7,432 nucleotides of DNA from an uncultured Bacilli bacterium. Its GTDB lineage: Bacteria > Bacillota_I > Bacilli_A > RF39 > UBA660. Of this stretch, positions 1-5,626 are shown one piece after another (the stretch's first letter is position 1; each line of letters begins with the position of its first letter). Position numbers and translations under genes: made by a program. The DNA lies in the NCBI GenBank assembly GCA_934089255.1, contig CAKOJI010000040.1:1-7432 (forward strand), in the 5' to 3' direction. The notes beneath the pieces are model-generated. The model did no database searches, was not told the DNA's origin, and saw only the letters and a list, made by a program, of their open reading frames with translations.

Positions 1-47
1 CGTTATCAGCTTGGAAGGCTGAAGCTCTACCATTAAACTACACCTGC
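1..47 (-). tRNA. tRNA-Gly (anticodon UCC), 3' part beyond window
   Basis: Read on the minus strand, the sequence from 47 downward begins GCAGGTG (acceptor 5' arm). It is followed by T-A, a D arm (GTTT/GAGC around a loop containing GGTA), then an anticodon stem TCAGC/GCTGA closing the loop CTTCCAA. The anticodon is TCC, complementary to 13-15 on the plus strand, so the tRNA decodes GGA and GGG, and GGN through U34 wobble. The window edge removes the end of the variable region, the T arm and the 3' acceptor strand. U34 of this tRNA belongs to the class that can carry xm5U modifications, the pathway of the mnmL product encoded further right. Whether this glycine tRNA is a substrate here is inference. 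Confidence 0.95.
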
Positions 48-56
48 AATTAGTAG

Positions 57-91
57 GCAATTTAAATTATACCATAGAGAATTTAAATTGC
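57..91. terminator. Perfect 12-bp inverted repeat; plus-strand terminator-like
   Basis: GCAATTTAAATT (57-68) and AATTTAAATTGC (80-91) are exact reverse complements separated by 11 nt. Read on the plus strand the hairpin is followed by a long T-rich run (97-121), the form of an intrinsic terminator. Transcription in that direction would come from antisense of the tRNA and would be stopped before entering tex antisense. Read on the minus strand, the direction of tex and the tRNA, no U-run follows, so it is not a normal terminator for tex. The repeat also brackets the tRNA promoter and could be an operator-like site. Confidence 0.5.
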
Positions 92-93
92 AA
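66..93 (-). promoter_or_regulatory. Promoter of tRNA-Gly (extended -10)
   Basis: On the minus strand TTGCAA (88-93) is followed after 16 nt by TATAAT (66-71). A TGG triplet sits immediately upstream of the -10, giving the extended -10 form TGnTATAAT. The predicted transcription start lies around 58-60, about 12 nt before the mature tRNA 5' end, which is a normal distance for a tRNA leader. The -10 and -35 both overlap the inverted repeat at 57-91. Confidence 0.7.
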
Positions 94-123
94 TACTTTT
101 TTTAAATTTTTTTTTATTTTTGA

Positions 124-483
124 TTAATTTTTTAATAAAGTTAGTGAAACTTTTTGTTTTTCTTTAGATATTTCACTTACATAACATGTTATTATGTCTC
201 CTACTTTAACAATTTCATTTGGATCACTAACAAAATTTTTACTCATTTTTGATATGTGAAGCAATCCATCATCATGTAGTCCAATATCAATAAATGCTCC
301 AAATGAAGCTACATTTCTTACTGTACCAGTAATTTCCATTCCTGGTTTTAAATCATCTATTGTTAAAATATCACTTTTTAATATTGGTGCTTCAACTTCA
401 CTACGTGGATCTAGTCCTGGATTTAATAACTCTTTTATAATATCACTTATTGTATAAATATCAGAGTTTAGAGTTTTAACTAA
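124..483 (-). pseudogene. tex: C-terminal Tex segment with S1 domain, separated by in-frame TAA
   Basis: These 119 codons are in the same frame as the Tex body and continue directly after its TAA at 484-486. They read LVKTLNSDIYTISDIIKELL..., then PGLDPRSE and ILKSDILTIDDLKPGMEITG, followed by an S1/OB domain (GTVRNVASFGAFIDIG, DGLLHISKMS, VKVGDIITCYV). This is the canonical end of Tex, where the PGxDPR linker leads into the RNA-binding S1 domain. The first in-frame ATG is at 337-339, inside the KPGM turn at the S1 start, and I see no good ribosome binding site before it. Independent translation is therefore doubtful. Joined to the upstream part by readthrough, the product would be about 708 residues, the usual Tex size. 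The reading frame shows no further stop or frameshift, so decay is absent or recent. Confidence 0.85.
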
Positions 484-2250
484 TTATTCTTTGTTTGAAT
501 TTTTTAATGTGTTTTTAAAATTCTCTTTGTTGATATCTTTTATATCTAGTTTCAATATTTTTAGTAATTCATTTGTTAAATTATAACTTTCGGGATGAAT
601 GCCAGTATTGTCTAGTGGATTTGTTCCGTCATTAATTCTTAGAAATCCAATACATTGTTCGTATGCTAAATCATTTAAACCAATACTTTTTATTTCGTCT
701 CTTGTTTTTATTATATGTTTTTCTTTATATTTTATTATTTTATTTATTAAAGTTGTTGTTAAACCAGAAACGTATTTTAAAATACTAGAAGATGCTGTAT
801 TGATATTTACACCAACTTCATTAACTGTTTTTGACACTGTAAAATCTAGATTAGTTGATAATTCTTTTTGATTTACATCGTGCTGGTATTCACCTACACC
901 AATACTTTTAGGATCAATTTTTACAAGTTCACTTAAAGGATCTTGGACTCTTCTACCTATACTTACTGCACTTCTTTCTTGAACTTCAAAATCCGGAAAT
1001 TCTTTTTGAGCAAGTTTACTGGCGCTATATACTGATGCACCTGCTTCGCTTACTATCATATAATATACACCATTTAATTCTTTACAAATGCTCGCTACTA
1101 ATTCTTCACTTTCACGAGATGCTGTTCCATTTCCTATTGCAATTAAATTTAATTTATATTTTGAAATTAATTCTAATATTTTTTTTCTTGCACCTATCTT
1201 ATCATTTTTTGGTTCATGTGGATAAATTACATCTATATGAAGAACGTTTCCTTGTTCGTCAAGACAGGCTAGTTTACAACCAGTTCTAAAAGCTGGATCG
1301 AAACCTAAAACTCTATATCCTTTAAGTGGTCTAGTCATAAGTAGATTTTCTAAATTTATTTTAAATATATCTATTGCTTTTTCATCTGCAAATTCTGTTA
1401 TTTCAGAACGTATTTCTCTTTCAACACTAGGTAAAATTAGTCTTTTTAACGAATCTTTTATCGAATTAATTACTATATCTACTACAAATGATTTATCGTT
1501 TTTTATTATTTTTGATTCTAAATATTTAGTTATTTCTTCTAAATCATAATCAAGTGATACAGATAGTATTCCTTCTTTTTCTCCTCTATTTATTGCTAAC
1601 GTTCTATAACTTTTCATATATTTTATTCTATCTTTAAAGTCATAATATACTTCATATGTTTTTGTATCATCTGTAGCATTCTTTTTTATTTTGCTAGTAA
1701 TCATACCTGTATTATATATTTTATTTCTTATATATTTTCTATAATAAGCATTATCACTTATCCATTCTGCTATTATATAACCTGCATTAGTTGTTGCTAC
1801 ATTAGTTTCCATATTGAATGGCTTACATAATGACTCAATATCTCCATTAGTTGGAAAAGACATTATTTTTTTTGCAAGAGGTTCAAGACCCATTTTTATG
1901 GCTTCTGTTGCTTTAGTTTTTTTCTTTTCTTTAAATGGTCTATACAAATCTTCTACTTCAGTTAATTTTTCGCATTTTAAAATATTATTTTTTAATTCAT
2001 CTGTTAGAAGTCCTTTTTCATCTATAAGTCTTATAACAGTTTCTTTTCTTTCTAATAAGTTATTGTAATAAGTATATTCTTTTTCTATTTCATTTATTTG
2101 ATTTTCATCTAAAGCACCTGTTGCTTCTTTTCTATATCTTGCTATAAATGGTATAGTTGCTCCTTCATTTAATAATTTTAATACTGCTTCGATTTGTTTT
2201 TTTGTTACATTTAATTTTTTTACTAATTCATCTATTACTAATTCGTTCAT
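484..2250 (-). CDS. tex: Tex family transcription/RNA-binding protein, body without S1 domain
   Basis: Tex is a conserved bacterial cytoplasmic nucleic-acid-binding protein linked to transcription and RNA metabolism. The visible order is an N-terminal helical/HTH part with GATIPFIARYRKEATGAL near residues 30-47, then LTEVEDLYRPFKEKKKT near 96-112. A YqgF/RNase H-like domain starts at YRVLGFDPAFRTGCK (about 312-326) and includes IGNGTASRE. A helix-hairpin-helix region follows at about 465-545 (GVNINTASSSILKYVSGL, ending GFLRI), then NPLDNTGIHPESY. The family DPG turn reads DPA here. I chose the ATG at 2250 because AGAAGG (2260-2265) abuts the alternative ATG at 2259 with no spacer but lies 9 nt from 2250. 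The frame ends at TAA 484-486, yet the missing S1 domain continues in frame downstream. Family identity is near certain; whether a 588-residue product accumulates is not known. Confidence 0.93.
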   Translation of the reverse strand: MNELVIDELVKKLNVTKKQIEAVLKLLNEGATIPFIARYRKEATGALDENQINEIEKEYTYYNNLLERKETVIRLIDEKGLLTDELKNNILKCEKLTEVEDLYRPFKEKKKTKATEAIKMGLEPLAKKIMSFPTNGDIESLCKPFNMETNVATTNAGYIIAEWISDNAYYRKYIRNKIYNTGMITSKIKKNATDDTKTYEVYYDFKDRIKYMKSYRTLAINRGEKEGILSVSLDYDLEEITKYLESKIIKNDKSFVVDIVINSIKDSLKRLILPSVEREIRSEITEFADEKAIDIFKINLENLLMTRPLKGYRVLGFDPAFRTGCKLACLDEQGNVLHIDVIYPHEPKNDKIGARKKILELISKYKLNLIAIGNGTASRESEELVASICKELNGVYYMIVSEAGASVYSASKLAQKEFPDFEVQERSAVSIGRRVQDPLSELVKIDPKSIGVGEYQHDVNQKELSTNLDFTVSKTVNEVGVNINTASSSILKYVSGLTTTLINKIIKYKEKHIIKTRDEIKSIGLNDLAYEQCIGFLRINDGTNPLDNTGIHPESYNLTNELLKILKLDIKDINKENFKNTLKNSNKE

Positions 2251-2259
2251 TTTATCCAT

Positions 2260-2265
2260 CCTTCT
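2260..2265 (-). promoter_or_regulatory. Ribosome binding site deciding the tex start
   Basis: AGAAGG on the minus strand lies directly against the ATG at 2259 (zero spacing) but 9 nt from the ATG at 2250. The second spacing is workable and the first is not, so translation most likely starts at MNELVIDEL rather than MDKMNEL. Confidence 0.65.
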
Positions 2266-2336
2266 AGATATATATTATATAAAATTTTGTTAAGTATTTC
2301 TAGTATTATTGTAAATAAGATGTTATTATATTTTTT
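2266..2336. promoter_or_regulatory. Divergent promoter region, tex / mnmL
   Basis: The short spacer between the two divergent genes must hold both promoters. On the minus strand a TATAAT lies within TTTATATAATATAT just upstream of the tex ribosome binding site, with only a weak -35 (TAGAAA) 17 nt before it. On the plus strand TTGTTA (2287-2292) followed after 17 nt by TGTAAA is a poor match to consensus. The AT content makes chance matches likely, so only the existence of a shared regulatory spacer is well supported. Confidence 0.4.
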
Positions 2337-2341
2337 GGTGA
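2337..2341 (+). promoter_or_regulatory. Ribosome binding site of mnmL
   Basis: GGTGA followed after 5 nt by the ATG at 2347. It supports the 308-residue start over the upstream TTG at 2287, which would add 20 hydrophobic residues not expected in a cytoplasmic radical-SAM enzyme. Confidence 0.75.
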
Positions 2342-2346
2342 TATTT

Positions 2347-3273
2347 ATGTTTTTAAATACATTAGATAATAAGAGATATTATACTTTAAATTGTTTTTAT
2401 AAGAAAAAATTTAATTCTAAAGTATGTAAAATTAGTTTGAATGCAAATTTTAGTTGTCCTAATAAAGATGGTAAAGTTGGAATAGGAGGTTGTATTTTTT
2501 GTAGTAAACTTGGCAGTGGGGACTTTGCTGGTGATGTTAAATTAGATTTAGTTAGTCAGTTTAATGAAGTTAAGAAAGTTATGCAAAAAAAGTGGCCTGA
2601 TGCTAAATTTATTGGATATTTTCAAGCAAATACTAATACTTATGCAAGTGTTGATACTTTAAAAAAATATTATGAAACTATACTTGATTTAGAAAATGTA
2701 GTTGGTCTTAATATTGCTACAAGACCTGATGCAATTAGTGATGATGTACTTGATTATTTAACTACTCTAAATAAAAAGACTTACTTAACTATTGAATTAG
2801 GATTACAATCAATTCATAATAAAACTTTAAAATATATTAATAGAGGACACGATTTAGAATGTTTTTATGAATGTTTTAAAAAATTAAAGAAACGTAATAT
2901 AAATGTTGTTGTACATATTATAAATGGGTTACCTTATGAAAATAAGGATATGATGATTGATACAGTTAAATATTTAAATGGTATTGGTATAGATGGGATA
3001 AAGATTCACATGTTGCACATATTAAAAGATACTAAATTAGAGGAATTGTATAAAAAAGAAAAATTTCACGTACTCACTAAAGAAGAATATATTGATATTG
3101 TTGTTAGTCAATTAGAATATTTAAATCCAAATATTGTGATCCATAGGATAACTGGTGACCCTAGTGTTGATGATTTAATTGAGCCAAAGTGGCTTGTGAA
3201 AAAGTTTTGTGTTTTAAATGATATTGATAAAGAAATGGTTAAAAGAAATACATACCAAGGAAAAAGACTATAA
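2347..3273 (+). CDS. mnmL: Radical SAM tRNA-modification enzyme, MnmL/YtqA (TIGR01212-type)
   Basis: A 308-residue cytoplasmic enzyme of the YtqA/YhcC radical-SAM family. The N-terminus (NKRYYTLNCFYKKKFN) is followed by the family signature CPNKDGKVGIGGCIFC, with 4Fe-4S cysteines at residues 37, 49 and 52. The C-x11-C-x2-C spacing is typical of this family, not the common Cx3Cx2C. Barrel motifs follow: FIGYFQANTNTYA, NIATRPDAI, YLTIELGLQSIHNKTLKYINRGH, VVVHIINGLPYE and GIDGIKIHMLHILKDT. B. subtilis YtqA has been reported as MnmL, acting with the methyltransferase MnmM (YtqB) to turn cmnm5 into mnm5 on wobble U34 of tRNAs. No mnmM is adjacent here. The frame is open back to a TTG at 2287, but the ATG at 2347 has GGTGAT 5 nt upstream and gives the usual family N-terminus. 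The gene is monocistronic, divergent from tex and convergent with the mTERF-repeat gene. Family is secure; the exact reaction rests on orthology. Confidence 0.87.
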   Translation: MFLNTLDNKRYYTLNCFYKKKFNSKVCKISLNANFSCPNKDGKVGIGGCIFCSKLGSGDFAGDVKLDLVSQFNEVKKVMQKKWPDAKFIGYFQANTNTYASVDTLKKYYETILDLENVVGLNIATRPDAISDDVLDYLTTLNKKTYLTIELGLQSIHNKTLKYINRGHDLECFYECFKKLKKRNINVVVHIINGLPYENKDMMIDTVKYLNGIGIDGIKIHMLHILKDTKLEELYKKEKFHVLTKEEYIDIVVSQLEYLNPNIVIHRITGDPSVDDLIEPKWLVKKFCVLNDIDKEMVKRNTYQGKRL

Positions 3274-3290
3274 AAATTTATAGCCTTTTT
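3261..3290. terminator. Bidirectional intrinsic terminator between convergent mnmL and mTERF-repeat gene
   Basis: AAAAAG (3261-3266) pairs with CTTTTT (3285-3290), and CTATA pairs with TATAG inside it, with one A/C mismatch and an AT-only loop. Both strands end in a T-run (CCTTTTT on plus, TCTTTTT on minus), so it can terminate transcription from either side. The stem uses the last codons and stop codons of both genes; only 4 nt lie between the two stops. Confidence 0.75.
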
Positions 3291-4534
3291 ATTAATTCTT
3301 CTTTTGTTATTTTATATTTTTTTTCAAAGTCTTTGTTTTTTTTATATAACTCATTTGGTGCAAAACTATTTATTTCGGTTAAGTAGTTGTATCTTGCATT
3401 AGTTGTATCTTTACTAGGAATTAAAATATTTGAATCTTTTACAATAAGATATTTTAAATTTATTGAATCTAGATATTCTACTTTTGCTTTTATATTTTCT
3501 ATACTATATCCAAATAATTGTGGTGTTTTTTTTAAAATGTTAATTGTTTCTTCTTTGCTAAATCCTAAATTCATTATGTCTATTATTTTTGAATATATGT
3601 TATCTATGCTATAACCAAATATACTTGGTAGTATTAATGACATTTGTTTTATATCTTCCTTAGTAAATCCAATTTTTATATAAGTCTTGATTTTATTATC
3701 TATGTTATTTGGTTCAAGATCTAATAATTGTGGAAATTTTGTTAACAGTTTAAAGAATTCGGATTCAGTATATCCTAAATGAATAAAGTTTGTTTTCTTT
3801 TTTTCTATCATTTCTAATTTATAATTGATAATGTTAGAATTTGTTTTAATCATTTTTAATACAGCTTTTAAATCTATGTATTCACTATAATATTTTATTG
3901 TTTTCAAAATATTTTGTTTATCTCTTAAAAGTAAGTTGGTGTTTCTTTCCATCATAAAAATTATATCTTTTTCAGTATAACCTAATTCTTTAAAAAAATT
4001 TATTTTTTCGTCTAAAGTTTCTGTTTTGTAACCTAAAATTTTCGGAAAATTTGTAATCAATTTTAGTATGTTGCTTTTACTCATATTATGTTTTAGCAAA
4101 TAATTTATTAATTCTTCAATTTTTATATTTGTAACACCATATATTCTAGGATATTTTTTTATTATTTTATCTATTTGTGACTTAGTAAATCCTATTTCTT
4201 CTAATTCATTTATTTTTCTTACATATGATTTATTGTTGTATGATATTATTGATGGGTTATTAATAAAAGATTTTTTTATCTCGTTTTCATTATATCCTAG
4301 TTTGTTCAAATAATTTAATTTTGATATTATTGTTTCTAGACTAAATGTATAAAGGTTAGGAAAGTAAGTAGTCATTTTTATTATTTTTTCTTTTGGGATA
4401 TTCATTTTTTCTAAGAAGGTATTTGTTTCTTTTATTTTATCTAATTTTTTACTTTTTTTAATATTTTCACTATTTAATATTTTGTCTATTTCAGAATCAT
4501 CATAGCCATATTCTTTTAAATAATCTTTTATCAT
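3278..4534 (-). CDS. mTERF-repeat-like helical solenoid protein
   Basis: A 418-residue protein made almost entirely of short two- to three-helix repeats. The pattern is YLxxLGYTxxEIxxxIxxxPxIxGYSxxxIxxKI. The key proline occurs at residues 59, 94, 129, 164, 268, 303 and 338, with Thr199 and Ser233 at the two missing positions; spacing is 35 residues, once 34. This matches the mTERF repeat (Pfam mTERF), known from animal mitochondrial and plant organellar proteins that bind DNA or RNA and act in transcription termination, splicing or ribosome biogenesis. Residues 1-39 and 354-418 look like degenerate caps. By hand count there are about 72 Lys/Arg against 54 Asp/Glu, compatible with nucleic-acid binding. 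No signal peptide or TM segment is seen. It is second in an operon with the AAA+ gene; its AAGGAG (4539-4544) overlaps that gene's stop codon. Fold assignment is by motif reading; a TALE-like or other solenoid is less likely. Function unknown. Confidence 0.82.
   Translation of the reverse strand: MIKDYLKEYGYDDSEIDKILNSENIKKSKKLDKIKETNTFLEKMNIPKEKIIKMTTYFPNLYTFSLETIISKLNYLNKLGYNENEIKKSFINNPSIISYNNKSYVRKINELEEIGFTKSQIDKIIKKYPRIYGVTNIKIEELINYLLKHNMSKSNILKLITNFPKILGYKTETLDEKINFFKELGYTEKDIIFMMERNTNLLLRDKQNILKTIKYYSEYIDLKAVLKMIKTNSNIINYKLEMIEKKKTNFIHLGYTESEFFKLLTKFPQLLDLEPNNIDNKIKTYIKIGFTKEDIKQMSLILPSIFGYSIDNIYSKIIDIMNLGFSKEETINILKKTPQLFGYSIENIKAKVEYLDSINLKYLIVKDSNILIPSKDTTNARYNYLTEINSFAPNELYKKNKDFEKKYKITKEELIKRL
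3476..4417 (-). repeat. Nine tandem 35-codon (105-bp) protein repeats
   Basis: Within the solenoid protein, residues 40-353 divide into nine units anchored on the Pro, Thr or Ser at 59, 94, 129, 164, 199, 233, 268, 303 and 338. Each unit has a first helix ending LG[YF]/MN, a second helix, the conserved proline, then [IL][LF]GYS-like residues. At DNA level most units have diverged. The last two keep near-identical stretches exactly 105 bp apart (plus-strand starts 3499 and 3604). Confidence 0.85.
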
Positions 4535-4538
4535 AATT

Positions 4539-4544
4539 CTCCTT
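4539..4544 (-). promoter_or_regulatory. Ribosome binding site overlapping upstream stop codon
   Basis: AAGGAG on the minus strand is 4 nt from the ATG at 4534, and its 5' end lies within the TAA (4545-4543) of the AAA+ gene. This arrangement favours translational coupling, with the ribosome finishing the ATPase re-initiating on the repeat protein, and so roughly matched synthesis of the two products. Confidence 0.85.
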
Positions 4545-5559
4545 AATTTGTATCAGATAAATCTACATTTTCTGCATCTAACATATCTTTAAAATCTACT
4601 TTAAATTTTTCTATATCTTTTTTAAGTGCATCTGGATATATATTATTAGCATTAACTATTGCCTTATATATATGTTTCATTTTTACTTCTTTTGCATTTT
4701 CGAAAACTGCGTAACTAAAAGCACTTGATATTATTGTTAAGCATATGTCTGGATATCTATTAGATATTTCATATATTCTTTTGTATTCACTGGTCATATT
4801 TACTATAAATTTAAATATTCTTTCTTTTTGGAAATCTGTATAATTTAGTTTTACTCCTAAAAGTTTTTCAAATTTTGGGTATGTTCCCATTAATATTTTT
4901 ACTACTGTTTCTCCATCAGCTTCTTCGATGTCAATTTTTATAAATCTTCTTAAAAATGCTCTATCTCTTAAAATATATGCTTCGTATTCTTCAGTAGTTG
5001 TCGCTCCTATCATTTTAATTGTTCCTCTATCTAATGCTGGTTTTAGCATATTAGCAAAATCTATATTGTTATTGCTAGTTGCTTTATTAACTAATAAATG
5101 TACTTCATCTATGAATAATATTGTGTTTTTAGATTGTTTTAATTCTTGTATTAATAGTTCTAATCTATTTTCTGATTCTGTACCGCTAACGCTATTACCT
5201 AGTAATGAAGTTATATTTATTTTTATAATTTTCCAATCTTTTAGTGCGTTAGGAACTTCTCCATGTTGGATTTTATATGCTAAACCTTCTACTAATGCAG
5301 TTTTACCTATTCCTGGTTTACCAATTAATAATGCACCTTTATCAGGTGTTATTAAAGTTAAAATCATTTTGTTTATTTCTTCTTCTCTACCTATTGCTGG
5401 GTTAGTAATGTAAGTTTTATTAGTTAAATCTTCTCCATAATTTTTTATTATGCTGAATCCCGTATATTCATTTGTATTTTTATTGTCATCAATAACTAAT
5501 TCTTCTATATTTTCTTTATTGTTATTTATATCTAAAACTTCTAAATTTTCATTATTCAT
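4543..5559 (-). CDS. Single-ring AAA+ ATPase, ClpA/ClpB D1-like
   Basis: A 338-residue protein matching only the first ATPase domain of ClpA/ClpB/ClpC. After an Asn/Glu-rich leader (1-34) comes the Clp linker NYGEDLTNK and NPAIGREEEI (53-62), Walker A GKPGIGKT (80-87), Walker B ILFIDE (147-152), sensor-1 GATT (185-188) and paired arginine-finger residues R204/R205 in FLRRF. A helical small domain follows (about 215-315). The ATPase machinery looks intact. The Clp N domain, middle domain, second AAA+ ring and ClpP-binding loop are absent. Pore loop 1, normally G-[AK]-x-Y-R-G with a substrate-gripping Tyr, reads GNSVSGTESE (121-130), with Ser at the Tyr position. Threading unfoldase or protease-partner activity therefore seems unlikely; a remodelling or switch role is inference. 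First gene of a two-gene operon with the mTERF-like protein 8 nt downstream. AGGAAG lies 9 nt before the ATG. Confidence 0.9.
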   Translation of the reverse strand: MNNENLEVLDINNNKENIEELVIDDNKNTNEYTGFSIIKNYGEDLTNKTYITNPAIGREEEINKMILTLITPDKGALLIGKPGIGKTALVEGLAYKIQHGEVPNALKDWKIIKINITSLLGNSVSGTESENRLELLIQELKQSKNTILFIDEVHLLVNKATSNNNIDFANMLKPALDRGTIKMIGATTTEEYEAYILRDRAFLRRFIKIDIEEADGETVVKILMGTYPKFEKLLGVKLNYTDFQKERIFKFIVNMTSEYKRIYEISNRYPDICLTIISSAFSYAVFENAKEVKMKHIYKAIVNANNIYPDALKKDIEKFKVDFKDMLDAENVDLSDTN

Positions 5560-5582
5560 AAAAAAGTCACTTCCTGTATATG

Positions 5583-5591
5583 ATTATAACA
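5583..5591 (-). promoter_or_regulatory. Extended -10 promoter of the AAA+/mTERF-repeat operon
   Basis: On the minus strand TGTTATAAT (5591-5583) is a perfect TATAAT preceded by TGn. No convincing -35 lies 16-18 nt upstream (best TTTAAT), as is common for extended -10 promoters. Predicted start is near 5576, giving a short leader that still contains AGGAAG for the ATG at 5559. Confidence 0.65.
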
Positions 5592-5626
5592 TAAAAGATA
5601 TTTTGATTAAATAGAAAGTGATTAAT

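Noticed and set aside
124..339. 71-residue S1-domain protein as an independent gene
   Set aside because: Its ATG is the KPGM turn inside the Tex linker/S1 junction. The frame extends upstream without a break to the Tex stop codon and no ribosome binding site is seen; it is the Tex C-terminus.
484..486. Genome-wide reassignment of TAA as a sense codon
   Set aside because: All other readable genes in the window end at TAA, including tuf with two tandem TAA, so recoding cannot explain the tex stop.
599..2068. Plus-strand open frames at 599-871, 1035-1289 and 1814-2068
   Set aside because: They lie opposite tex, have low-complexity hydrophobic translations with no family features, and are shadows of an AT-rich coding strand.
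2287..2346. N-terminal extension of mnmL from TTG 2287
   Set aside because: It would add a hydrophobic stretch foreign to the family, has no ribosome binding site, and lies over the promoter spacer. ATG 2347 has GGTGAT at good spacing.
3387..3614. Plus-strand 75-residue frame
   Set aside because: Antisense of the regular mTERF-like repeats; no ribosome binding site or motif.
3278..4534. TALE-like (BAT/MOrTL) DNA-binding repeat array
   Set aside because: Unit length is similar and GF[ST] openings recur. The conserved helix-P-[IL]-[LF]-GYS pattern and lack of a GG-x-x-AL core fit mTERF better, and residues vary throughout the unit rather than at two specificity positions.
4928..5413. 161-residue plus-strand frame resembling a membrane protein
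   Set aside because: It is the antisense of the AAA+ Walker and sensor regions. The hydrophobicity comes from complementing Lys/Asn/Asp-rich codons, and the AAA+ reading is unambiguous.
5618..5626. GTG start of the DUF6512 gene
   Set aside because: The GTG is part of the Shine-Dalgarno-like AGAAAGTGA that serves ATG 5627.
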